5,791 nucleotides of DNA from NCBI GenBank assembly GCA_016180165.1, contig JACPBU010000116.1, forward strand, positions 1-5,791, in the 5' to 3' direction. Within the stretch, counting starts at the first letter, position 1. Each line of letters opens with the position of its first letter. The notes below the pieces were generated by a model. The model was not told the DNA's origin, did no database searches, and was given only the letters and a program-made list of their open reading frames with translations. Source of the stretch: Candidatus Woesearchaeota archaeon (lineage in GTDB: Archaea > Nanobdellota > Nanobdellia > Woesearchaeales > JACPBV01). Shown piece after piece: positions 1-5,774 of this stretch. A program made the translations under genes and the position numbers.

Positions 1-402
1 CCCGTCGGGATCAGTATAGGTGGTGTTTGTGCGCAAGTCCTCATTCGTCTTCGGCGCAGTATTGTTGACAGAAGGTGCCGTAACATTGGGGCTTGTATCC
101 GCCACAGTGATGTTGGTGCTATTCACGGGTCCGGATCCAACATACCCGTCGGTTGCGTTCACAGTAACATTGATTCGGTCATTCAGCCCAAAGAGGGCAG
201 AACTTAGGTTTGAAAAAACAGTTGTCCCGGACGCTATTGAGGAATAATTCTCAGTAAGCCTTATAGTGTTGTTTATCTTCCACGCAAAGGTCAATGTCCC
301 GGCATCATTATCGGAGTCAGTATAGGTTGTATTGGTCCTCAGGTCGTCATCGGTTCTTGGGGAGGTATTATTGAAGGCAGGGACAGTAAGGGACGGTGCG
401 CT
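1..402 (-). repeat. Tandem Ig-like repeats (one complete, one cut by the window edge)
   Basis: Repeat A starts at S1583 (SAPSLTVPAFNNTSPRT, then DLRTNTTYTD) and repeat B at S1686 (SPNVTAPSVNNTAPKT, then DLRTNTTYTD), a period of 103 residues. A third relative, S884 (SAPSVTSPVFNNTSP), precedes the beta-helix. The motifs 'NNTSP', 'TNTTYTD.D' and a W-x-x-N strand suggest small beta-sandwich spacer domains of the Ig/cadherin type. The array continues beyond position 1, so the copy number is unknown. Confidence 0.75.
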
Positions 403-3400
403 GTTGCTGTCAGCGATGCTGTAGTTGGTAAATGACGAGACATTGAAAGTTACGACGCTGGCATTAAGCGAAGTGAAATTAAAGCACACTGGAGTGGTCG
501 AGGAATTGCACTGGGCGTTGTCACGATAAATCCTCGGCCTCAGGAATCCTAACAGGCTTATCAGATTCAGGGAAATGTTTGCAGTCCTGTTAAGTCCGGG
601 GTTTACCGAAGTATTGACTGAAAGGCCGTTGTCCCCAAACAGGATATCCTTGCTGAAGTTTGTTCCCGAGCCGTTGATGGGTGTGAAGAATTGCACTTTT
701 CCAAAAGTTGTGCTTTCAACGGTCATCAATCCTCCGGAGGAGCCCAGCGAATAATTCCTGATTAGTGCATCCTTAAAAAGGCTCCCGTTGATGCTTCCCT
801 CTCCAAAACTCAGGTCAAGCCCGGCAACATTGAGGAATGAGTTATTCGTGAAATTGTTGTTGTCAGGGGAATTTGCCCCAGAAATGTTGAAGTAAAGCGC
901 ATCGCTGTTAGCCCCGATAGTTGAGATGGCATTTTGGGCGATGGTATTGTTTTGGGAAAGGGCATCAAAATATATGCCCATATTCCTATCATTGCCTGAA
1001 GTTGAGATATTATTTTTTGAGATGTTGTTAAAGGAAGTGTCACGTAAGATGATGCCATAATTCTCCCCTGTTCCGTTGGTTGTTATGTTATTTGAGACAA
1101 CAGTATTGTTCGCAGTCAGAATGAGGAATATCCCATAATTATCGCTCGATGTCCCGTTGGCAATGATGACATTTCCGGAGACATTGCTGCTCTTTGAGTC
1201 AATATCAAGGAGTATCCCAAAATTCCTGAATGAGGTCCCAAACGAAGAGATGTAGTTAGAATGTATTTCAGTGAACGAGGCATTATAAACAAGTATTCCA
1301 AAATTAAGATCCACTCCCTTTGCGGTGAGTGTATTATTGTTAATCGCATTGTAATCTGCCCTGTATAGGTAGATGCCATAATTCCTGCTGCCTGCCCCAT
1401 CAGCATGGACGGTATTATTGAAAAAAGAGTTGTTGTTTGCCCAGAGGTCAAAGAGAACGCCGTAGTTCCAGCTGCTTGTCCCATTCGACGAGATATTGTT
1501 TGCTTCAAAGATATTGTTGGATGTATTGTAAAGCAAAATTCCAAAGTTAGAATCGGTGCCATGGGTTACAACATTATTTCTTGAAACATTGTTGAACGAC
1601 TGGTTGTCGATGTAAATTCCATAATTCCTGTTTGAAGAGCCGTTGGTAGTGATATTGTTGTTGGAAAGGAGGAGCGACATGCCAGACCACGCAAAAAAGC
1701 CATAGTTATGGTCAGTGCCATTTGTGACGATAGTATTGTTGACAACTTTTGAGCCATTTGACTTCAGAAGATAAATCCCATAATTATAGTTCCCCGAGCC
1801 CGATGCGGAAACGTTGTTGGATTCGACGGCTATATTATGGCTCTCTGACAGGAAGATGCCATTGTTTGCATTAACGCCCCTGGTCATGACAGTATTATTC
1901 TTGATTAATCCCTCCAGGGTATTTGCATAAACTATTCCATACTGGCTTGATGCTGAAAGGTTTCCCGGGAAGAGTATGCAGCTTTGGACTGTTATATTCC
2001 CCACTGCCCCGTTTGGCCCAACAGAGATTCCAAACCCAGCAGAGGTAGAATAATTGATAAAATGCCCTCTGCAGTCAATCGTTATATTGTTTGCATTGAT
2101 CGCAAAGCATGTCCCCGAAGAGGTCAGGTTTTGGATGAGGACATATTTTGCATTGGGATTGTTGAGGGTCAGGCATGTGTCCGTTGCATTCCCATACTGG
2201 ATGTTGGAGGTATTGCTCCAGGCAATTGCTCCTGTGAAAGAGCTGTCATTGGCGGCAACGCTTACATTGACACTATCCCCGCCTGTAAAGTTCAGGGAGC
2301 TGATGTTTGAGATGAGTATCGTGCCGTTGGGAACATTCAGGAATGTCTGGTTATACACGGGAATATTGTTTACATACCATGTGAAATTGACCCTCCCAAC
2401 ATCTCCATCAGGGTCAGTGTAGGTTGAGTTTGCGGAGATGTCCTGATTATCGAACGGTGATGTGTTGTTGAATACGGGAGATGTTACAGATGGTGCGCTA
2501 GGATCAATGATATGGTCAAAAGTGACAAACGAGGCCCCATCTCCCAAAATTTTCAGGTCAAACGCCTCCTGGCTGCCGTTTAGCCCGGTGAGGCGAATCC
2601 TATAAGTCCCTTCTGAAAGTATAGGCGGGAACAAGGCAAGGCTTTCATTTTTTCCATTTTCAAACACTTCGATGGAAGCCCCGCCCGGAGATGCTCTTGC
2701 AAAGACCGTGATATCATTTTTGCTGGTAAGTGGAATCTCAAAGGTTGCCCTCACAAAATCCCCGGAAAAGATAGGGGGCGACCAGGCATCATCTTTTTCC
2801 CTGACTTGTTCATAGACATTCTCGATAAATGTTCTGTTTGAATCAAGGTGCTCAGCCTTCGTAACCAGGATAATGTCATACGTCTGATTTGACAATGAGG
2901 GAACAATCCATTCAATATAGTCTATCAGCCCATCGTTGTCGTCGTCAAATGCCTCGAAGGGAGCTTCCCGGCTTGATTCATTCCCCCTCCAGACCAGCCT
3001 TATCTTTTCCTTCACAGCTTCAACGGGAAGGCTTGCCGATGCAAGGATATCTTCATAGTGCGTTCCCGAAGAGATGACAACTCTTTTTGAATTCTCTGAA
3101 AGTAAGGTCTCTTTGGATGTTGGCGCTTCTGTAAAATATTCGATGATAAGGGATTTGGCAGGCTCTTCAATGATTAGGTGGGCCTCATTGGCAATCTTGT
3201 TTCCATCACCGCCTATGTTGCCTCCATCACCGCCTATGTTGCCTCCATCACCGCCTATGTTGCCTCCATCACCGCCTATGTTGCCTCCACTATCAACTCG
3301 GTTATCCTGAATAAACAATCCGGTGATCTGTGCGCTCACCAGCCATTCAAAAAATCTTGCAAGCATTCCATTTCCTGAGGCTCTTGCAGCGCTGATATAT

Positions 3401-5148
3401 CCGGTAATGTCATTCTTTTCATTCTCCAGAACAAGTAAAGCTTTGTTGATACTCTCGATTGATGCAATGTCGTTCGGTTCCCTGAGAGTTTGCTCTCTCT
3501 TTGCATTTATCAGCGTTCTTTCCTCTGCCTCAATCTGCCTGAGATTTCCTTCAAGATTGTAAAGGGAAAGGTCTTTGATGACACCATCATCCTTGATCTT
3601 GACAAGCTGCCCATATACCTCTTTCCCGGTCCCGGAATTGATCACTGTGACGTTCATAGCACCCTCGGGAAGGGGGATGCTTAGGTTTACGGCAGCAAAA
3701 GATGCATTTACTTCTCTGACCCATTTCACGGGCTCATTGAGTCTTACTGTTGGTTTCCTTGTTGACTCTTGCAGTATCATCGGCTCAGCCGAAGCCATAA
3801 CACTCGCCTCGTCCTGGACAAGGATGGTAACCACATTTGAAACGCTGCTTAATACGCTGTCGTTGGCAATAAAGAATGTGCTGATGCTCCCAGTGAAATT
3901 CTCTCGTGGGATGATGGTTGCTATTGACCCATTGATCAAGAACGCAGCATCCCCCAACTCATCACCCCCATCTGGAGTGTATACGGTGAAGGTCAGGTTT
4001 TTTTCACTTTGGAAGTGCTGTGAAAGGTCAATGGTTTTAACCTCATTCTCCACCATCACGACATTATCGAAGGGTTTTACCAGCCGTGGCGGGGTAAAAG
4101 GCACTTCCTCGGATTGAGAGATCACATACCTTACTGACTCAATAAAGAGGGAGCTGTTTAACAGCTTGATATCGAAGGTAAGAACCCCCCCATCAAGGCC
4201 GACGATGGGGAGCGAAAACGGGCAGCTCTCCCTGCAATTCCCGTCAAGCGGGCGTTCCTGGTGAAAAAACTTCGCCTCAAAATATGCCTTTTCGCTTGAA
4301 AAGATGTCTGCTCGTGGAATGCTGGTGTTTAAGTCAAAAAAAACTGCCTGATAAGAAACATTTTTCTCGAGCCCCTCGCCATATCTCCCATAGGTAAGAT
4401 AGAATGGCTCATCCCACTGCTCTTCAGCATCGAGATTGAAGAATGCACAGCATGCGGAATAGCCATTGCATTGGACTGCCTCACCCTCAACACTCCACAC
4501 TGAGCAAAGATGCGATTCAGCCTCCTCATCAACATGAATATCTGAAAGGGCAAATGGTATGATTCCTTCGGTCGAATTTGAGCCTCCCCCAATCAGCGTC
4601 GCAGAAAGAATGTTGCTTGGAAATGGCTCAGAAAGATTATAGTCGGTTAAATTTTCAGCGAGTGGATCATCAGCCGAAATGTTAAGTCCCTGCTGATTTA
4701 TGGATTGGGAGATGGCAGTGTTGGCTCCAGCATTGATGGGTCTCTCAGGATTAATGCTGATGCGAGCCTTTGATAAGAGCGATAACTCTTTCGCAGTGCT
4801 TCTTGATTCCCACGACGTAAGCAAAAATTTACCCCCCTTGCTGTTGAGGGCAATGCTTCCACTGCCCTCTCCATTTATCGTCCCTTCAAAGCGGATTTCC
4901 TTAAGGGAGCCTTGATGAGAAGGGTTCCAGGGAACGAGATAGCTGGAATTTCCAGTAAAATCTTCAAAGTTAAGGTTGAGAATATCGCGATAGGGAAAGG
5001 ACTTTTCAACAATGGCATATCCTGTGATGCTCGATGAGAACTGATTGGAGATAAGATTGAAGAGGATTGCAGAAGCTAGAATAATTCCGATGAGCGCACC
5101 CAAACGTAGCCGTAGGCGTTTGGCCAGAAGAAAAAAACCCTTTTTCAT
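1..5148 (-). CDS. Giant secreted/surface-anchored archaeal protein with Ig-like domains and a right-handed parallel beta-helix (3' end outside window)
   Basis: The frame is open without a stop from the ATG at 5148 to the left edge, giving 1716 residues of an incomplete protein. The N-terminus is basic (MKKGFFLLAKRLRLR) with a hydrophobic stretch at about 14-34, so it is probably exported or membrane-anchored with the bulk outside the cell. Domains in order: beta-rich domain with a 'GEGSGSIAL' strand (48-120); domain with C215, W217, C227 and adjacent C233-C234, plus C305/C309; cadherin/Ig-like domain (350-444); 'EPVKW' domain (460-515); charged helix (525-580); Gly-rich 7-residue repeats (622-649); conserved module with the DDDNDG loop at 735-740 and 'AEHLD.NRTFI' (660-883); Ig-like (884-987); about 15 beta-helix rungs (1037-1443); helix C-cap ending 'FTNYSI' (1450-1580); Ig-like repeats from 1583. 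It is very rich in N-X-S/T sequons, suggesting N-glycosylation. No catalytic motif was seen, so an adhesin, cell-surface or carbohydrate-contact role is inferred. The ATG is the first start after the upstream in-frame TAA at 5155-5157; no good ribosome-binding site precedes it, so translational coupling to the upstream gene is plausible. Confidence 0.93.
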   Translation of the reverse strand, partial: MKKGFFLLAKRLRLRLGALIGIILASAILFNLISNQFSSSITGYAIVEKSFPYRDILNLNFEDFTGNSSYLVPWNPSHQGSLKEIRFEGTINGEGSGSIALNSKGGKFLLTSWESRSTAKELSLLSKARISINPERPINAGANTAISQSINQQGLNISADDPLAENLTDYNLSEPFPSNILSATLIGGGSNSTEGIIPFALSDIHVDEEAESHLCSVWSVEGEAVQCNGYSACCAFFNLDAEEQWDEPFYLTYGRYGEGLEKNVSYQAVFFDLNTSIPRADIFSSEKAYFEAKFFHQERPLDGNCRESCPFSLPIVGLDGGVLTFDIKLLNSSLFIESVRYVISQSEEVPFTPPRLVKPFDNVVMVENEVKTIDLSQHFQSEKNLTFTVYTPDGGDELGDAAFLINGSIATIIPRENFTGSISTFFIANDSVLSSVSNVVTILVQDEASVMASAEPMILQESTRKPTVRLNEPVKWVREVNASFAAVNLSIPLPEGAMNVTVINSGTGKEVYGQLVKIKDDGVIKDLSLYNLEGNLRQIEAEERTLINAKREQTLREPNDIASIESINKALLVLENEKNDITGYISAARASGNGMLARFFEWLVSAQITGLFIQDNRVDSGGNIGGDGGNIGGDGGNIGGDGGNIGGDGNKIANEAHLIIEEPAKSLIIEYFTEAPTSKETLLSENSKRVVISSGTHYEDILASASLPVEAVKEKIRLVWRGNESSREAPFEAFDDDNDGLIDYIEWIVPSLSNQTYDIILVTKAEHLDSNRTFIENVYEQVREKDDAWSPPIFSGDFVRATFEIPLTSKNDITVFARASPGGASIEVFENGKNESLALFPPILSEGTYRIRLTGLNGSQEAFDLKILGDGASFVTFDHIIDPSAPSVTSPVFNNTSPFDNQDISANSTYTDPDGDVGRVNFTWYVNNIPVYNQTFLNVPNGTILISNISSLNFTGGDSVNVSVAANDSSFTGAIAWSNTSNIQYGNATDTCLTLNNPNAKYVLIQNLTSSGTCFAINANNITIDCRGHFINYSTSAGFGISVGPNGAVGNITVQSCILFPGNLSASSQYGIVYANTLEGLIKNNTVMTRGVNANNGIFLSESHNIAVESNNVSASGSGNYNYGIYLLKSNGSKVVNNTIVTNGTDHNYGFFAWSGMSLLLSNNNITTNGSSNRNYGIYIDNQSFNNVSRNNVVTHGTDSNFGILLYNTSNNIFEANNISSNGTSSWNYGVLFDLWANNNSFFNNTVHADGAGSRNYGIYLYRADYNAINNNTLTAKGVDLNFGILVYNASFTEIHSNYISSFGTSFRNFGILLDIDSKSSNVSGNVIIANGTSSDNYGIFLILTANNTVVSNNITTNGTGENYGIILRDTSFNNISKNNISTSGNDRNMGIYFDALSQNNTIAQNAISTIGANSDALYFNISGANSPDNNNFTNNSFLNVAGLDLSFGEGSINGSLFKDALIRNYSLGSSGGLMTVESTTFGKVQFFTPINGSGTNFSKDILFGDNGLSVNTSVNPGLNRTANISLNLISLLGFLRPRIYRDNAQCNSSTTPVCFNFTSLNASVVTFNVSSFTNYSIADSNSAPSLTVPAFNNTSPRTDDDLRTNTTYTDSDNDAGTLTFAWKINNTIRLTENYSSIASGTTVFSNLSSALFGLNDRINVTVNATDGYVGSGPVNSTNITVADTSPNVTAPSVNNTAPKTNEDLRTNTTYTDPDG
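409..801 (-). other. Beta-helix C-terminal cap domain
   Basis: Residues about 1450-1580 ('LFKDALIRNYSLGSSG', 'TTFGKVQFFTP', 'NFSKDILFGDN', 'VNPGLNRTANISL', 'CNSSTTPVCFNFTSL', 'VVTFNVSSFTNYSI') follow the last rung. From memory this ordered set of motifs normally closes archaeal NosD-like beta-helices and leads into Ig-like repeats, as it does here. Two cysteines 8 residues apart in the C-N-S-S...P-V-C stretch could form a disulfide. Confidence 0.65.
820..2040 (-). repeat. Parallel beta-helix rung array (about 15 rungs of 26-28 residues)
   Basis: Residues 1037-1443 consist of repeating rungs with the pattern [NR]-[YF]-G-I-x-[LF]-...-N-N-[IV]-[ST]-x-x-G-T/S. Each begins with YGI, FGI or MGI about 27 residues after the last; on the plus strand this appears as 'ccataatt' or 'ccaaaatt' recurring about every 81 bp. 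An N-terminal cap (990-1036) carries 'CFAINANNITIDCRG', the usual entry to NosD/PbH1-type right-handed beta-helices. By my count about 29 N-X-S/T sequons fall in these rungs. Such folds often bind polysaccharide or act as adhesins. No lyase-like catalytic cluster was recognised. Confidence 0.85.
2500..3171 (-). other. Conserved archaeal surface-protein module with an EF-hand-like Asp loop
   Basis: Residues about 660-883 run 'IIEYFTEAP', 'KRVVISSGTHYEDIL', 'IRLVWRGNES', then D735-D736-D737-N738-D739-G740-L-I-D743-Y-I-E746-W, 'VPSLSNQTYDI', 'TKAEHLDSNRTFIENVYE', 'WSPPIFSGDFVRATFEIPLT', 'DITVFARA', and finally 'GSQEAFDLKI...FDHIIDP'. This order matches from memory a stretch repeated across many Woesearchaeota/Pacearchaeota secreted proteins and is the strongest lineage clue in the window. 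The D-x-D-x-D-G-x-x-D-x-x-E spacing resembles a calcium-binding loop; binding is inferred. Confidence 0.75.
3202..3289 (-). repeat. Perfect 21-bp tandem repeat, four copies plus a 4-bp start of a fifth, coding for (GNIGGDG)x4
   Basis: The plus-strand unit is TCCATCACCGCCTATGTTGCC, at 3202-3222, 3223-3243, 3244-3264 and 3265-3285, all identical, followed by TCCA. On the coding strand each unit is seven codons, G-N-I-G-G-D-G, residues 622-649. The next residues, G-N-K-I-A, look like a decayed further copy. The unit length is a multiple of three, so gain or loss of copies keeps the frame. The product is a flexible, possibly Ca-binding Gly/Asn/Asp linker between the helical segment and the conserved module. 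Confidence 0.95.
3409..3576 (-). other. Charged helical, probable coiled-coil segment
   Basis: Residues about 525-580 (LYNLEGNLRQIEAEERTLI... to ...ALLVLENEKNDI) are rich in Glu, Lys, Arg, Leu and Ile with hydrophobics spaced 3-4 apart and no N-glycan-rich beta pattern. This contrasts with the beta-rich protein on both sides. It probably forms a helical hairpin or coiled coil acting as a stalk or spacer ahead of the flexible Gly-rich repeat. Confidence 0.55.
4204..4536 (-). other. Cysteine-containing extracellular domain of the giant protein
   Basis: Residues about 205-315 hold C215-x-W217, C227, adjacent C233-C234 and 'W...FYLTYGRYGEG', followed by C305 and C309. From memory, a 'C.W......C.....CC.F' pattern followed by a 'Y.TYG.YG' stretch recurs in large DPANN surface proteins. 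Six cysteines in an exported domain suggest disulfide bonds, but pairing cannot be read from sequence and the domain has no name I can assign. Confidence 0.6.
5047..5109 (-). other. N-terminal hydrophobic (signal/anchor) segment of the giant protein
   Basis: Residues about 14-34 read as a run of Leu, Ile, Ala and Gly (GALIGIILASAILFNL) directly after five Lys/Arg residues. This is a typical Sec-type export signal or uncleaved signal-anchor with the basic side in the cytoplasm. The following 'SSSITGYAI' has no clear signal-peptidase site, so an uncleaved anchor is slightly favoured; this is inference. Confidence 0.7.
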
Positions 5149-5154
5149 TGAGTT

Positions 5155-5325
5155 TTATTGCTTCTTCTGGTCTTGCTCGAGAGACAAAGCTTCTCTGATG
5201 GTCAGGCTGCCATCCGCCGCTTCAACGAAACGTACCCGCGTGGAAGAATTCCATCGCCGGGATTCGGCCAAATCTTTCGGGATAGTTATCTTATATTGCC
5301 CGTTGTTCACCACCACTTTTACCAT
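5155..5325 (-). CDS. Small AbrB/SpoVT-fold (swapped-hairpin) DNA-binding protein, 56 aa
   Basis: The translation begins MVKVVVNNGQYKITIPKDLA and continues through 'ESRRWNSSTRVRFVEAADG' to 'SLTIREAL' and a charged tail QDQKKQ. The pattern short beta strand, G-Q-Y-K-I-T-I-P-K-x-L-A, a basic turn, a V-R-F strand, then D-G-x-L-x-I is the signature of the AbrB/MazE/SpoVT swapped-hairpin domain, which dimerises and binds DNA. At 56 residues it is a single-domain protein of normal size for archaeal members. The ATG at 5325 is the only start after an in-frame TAA at 5359-5361, and GGGGAG lies 3 nt upstream. It is the first gene of a likely two-gene operon, with 6 nt between its stop and the ATG of the giant surface protein. 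Its role could be autoregulation of this operon or the antitoxin half of a toxin-antitoxin pair; no toxin gene is visible beside it, so regulator is preferred. Assignment is by motif recognition only. Confidence 0.85.
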   Translation of the reverse strand: MVKVVVNNGQYKITIPKDLAESRRWNSSTRVRFVEAADGSLTIREALSLEQDQKKQ

Positions 5326-5328
5326 ACT

Positions 5329-5334
5329 CTCCCC
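5329..5334 (-). promoter_or_regulatory. Ribosome-binding site of the AbrB-like gene
   Basis: GGGGAG on the minus strand, part of CCGGGGGGAGAGT, stands 3 nt before the ATG at 5325. It is purine-rich and close to an anti-Shine-Dalgarno match; the spacing is short. It supports the chosen start. The downstream surface-protein gene has no equivalent. Confidence 0.55.
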
Positions 5335-5428
5335 CCGGAGAACACTCCAAACCTCTTTTTATTCTCGCCCACCACTTCCAAAAGCCGGAAAAACAAGTTT
5401 TTGGACAGTATTTTTCCCCAAGTTTCCC

Positions 5429-5436
5429 TATATAAA
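5429..5436 (-). promoter_or_regulatory. Candidate archaeal TATA box for the two-gene operon
   Basis: TTTATATA on the minus strand, about 107 nt upstream of the AbrB-like ATG. Archaeal transcription usually starts about 25 nt downstream of the box, which would place the start near 5405 and give a leader of about 80 nt. No purine-rich BRE is evident just upstream (CCCTCCTC). The sequence also reads as TATATAAA on the plus strand, so a promoter pointing right cannot be excluded. Confidence 0.5.
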
Positions 5437-5454
5437 GAGGAGGGTTTTAGGGAC

Positions 5455-5560
5455 GAATAGAGCATTAAATGGTGTTATATTAGAACTTATTTATACTAAT
5501 TTCGTTATATTTATTCCTAATATCGTCTTTTAGTACTAATTTAGAAGGGTAATATTAACC
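5455..5560. other. AT-rich non-coding stretch upstream of the operon
   Basis: This stretch is strongly AT-rich compared with the coding region. It contains further TATA-like strings (near 5475-5480 and 5505-5515) and the 9-bp direct repeat TACTAATTT at 5494-5502 and 5534-5542, 40 bp apart. No protein-like frame is present. It is probably a promoter/regulatory region or spacer. Confidence 0.5.
5530..5539. promoter_or_regulatory. 10-bp perfect palindrome TTAGTACTAA
   Basis: Perfect dyad without spacer, overlapping the second copy of the TACTAATTT direct repeat and about 94 bp upstream of the candidate TATA box. Possible operator half of a regulatory region; short enough to occur by chance in AT-rich DNA. 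Confidence 0.35.
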
Positions 5561-5574
5561 TCAAACCGGTTTGA
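5561..5574. promoter_or_regulatory. 14-bp perfect palindrome TCAAACCGGTTTGA
   Basis: A gapless perfect dyad centred on CCGG, lying between the AT-rich stretch and the multi-hairpin element. This form suits a dimeric DNA-binding protein. Whether the AbrB-like product encoded downstream binds it is unknown; AbrB-fold proteins often have loose site preference. Confidence 0.45.
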
Positions 5575-5613
5575 CAGAATCAAGTTTAGCCCCTGAAAAA
5601 TTGGTTAAATTGA

Positions 5614-5731
5614 ATGCAACCATTCCATCCGGTCTTTGACCGTTGCCGAGGCAAAGCCGAGCGCAACTAAGAAAATCCGAAGATTTTCTGTTGGTGGTTG
5701 GAAGCAGTTTTCTCTTCCAGAATGGTTGCAT
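5614..5731. ncRNA. Multi-hairpin intergenic element closed by a 12-bp inverted repeat (candidate structured RNA or palindromic repeat element)
   Basis: The ends are perfect complements: ATGCAACCATTC (5614-5625) and GAATGGTTGCAT (5720-5731). Between them lie four hairpins one after another: CGGTC-TTT-GACCG (5630-5642); TTGC-CGAG-GCAA (5643-5654); CAAC, a TA bulge, then AGAAAATC-CGAA-GATTTTCT and GTTG (5664-5693); and TGGAAG-CAGTTTTCT-CTTCCA (5699-5719). The last hairpin abuts the closing stem, and the first two abut each other. The layout is a multi-branched fold about 118 nt long. It is no RNA family I recognise. It could be a small RNA, a palindromic interspersed repeat or the remnant of a mobile-element end. 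Strand is undecided because inverted repeats fold on both. Confidence 0.45.
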
Positions 5732-5739
5732 GCTTAAAA

Positions 5740-5770
5740 ATCCGACCCGAGCGACCGAAGGGAGCGAGCA
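5740..5770. repeat. GAGCGA-type low-complexity stretch
   Basis: The stretch reads CCGACCCGAGCGACCGAAG followed by GGAGCGAGCA, with GAGCGA and GAGCGAG 15 bp apart; related GCCGAG repeats occur at 5645-5662 inside the neighbouring element. From memory, GAGCGA-rich intergenic strings of this style recur in genomes of uncultivated archaea, which favours an interspersed repeat. Confidence 0.35.
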
Positions 5771-5774
5771 ATCC

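Noticed and set aside
810..1757. Minus-strand frames in other phases across the beta-helix region
   Set aside because: They are out-of-phase shadows of the rung repeats; the frame continuous with the ATG at 5148 gives the regular YGI...NNIS pattern.
3202..3289. CRISPR array
   Set aside because: The units are directly adjacent with no spacers and are in frame within a coding sequence.
3178..3378. Plus-strand frames carrying PPSPPML and ITAYVAS repeats
   Set aside because: These are the tandem 21-bp repeat read on the wrong strand; the minus-strand frame is continuous with the surface protein on both sides.
3575..4117. Plus-strand frame of 180 codons
   Set aside because: It is antisense to the cadherin/Ig-like and PVKW domains of the giant protein; its Ser/Thr-rich content is what the complement of that coding sequence would give.
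5045..5533. Plus-strand frames of 162 and 100 codons over 5045-5533
   Set aside because: They lie opposite the AbrB-like gene, the start of the surface-protein gene and the promoter. The products are low-complexity and unlike any known protein, while the minus-strand genes have clear domain motifs.
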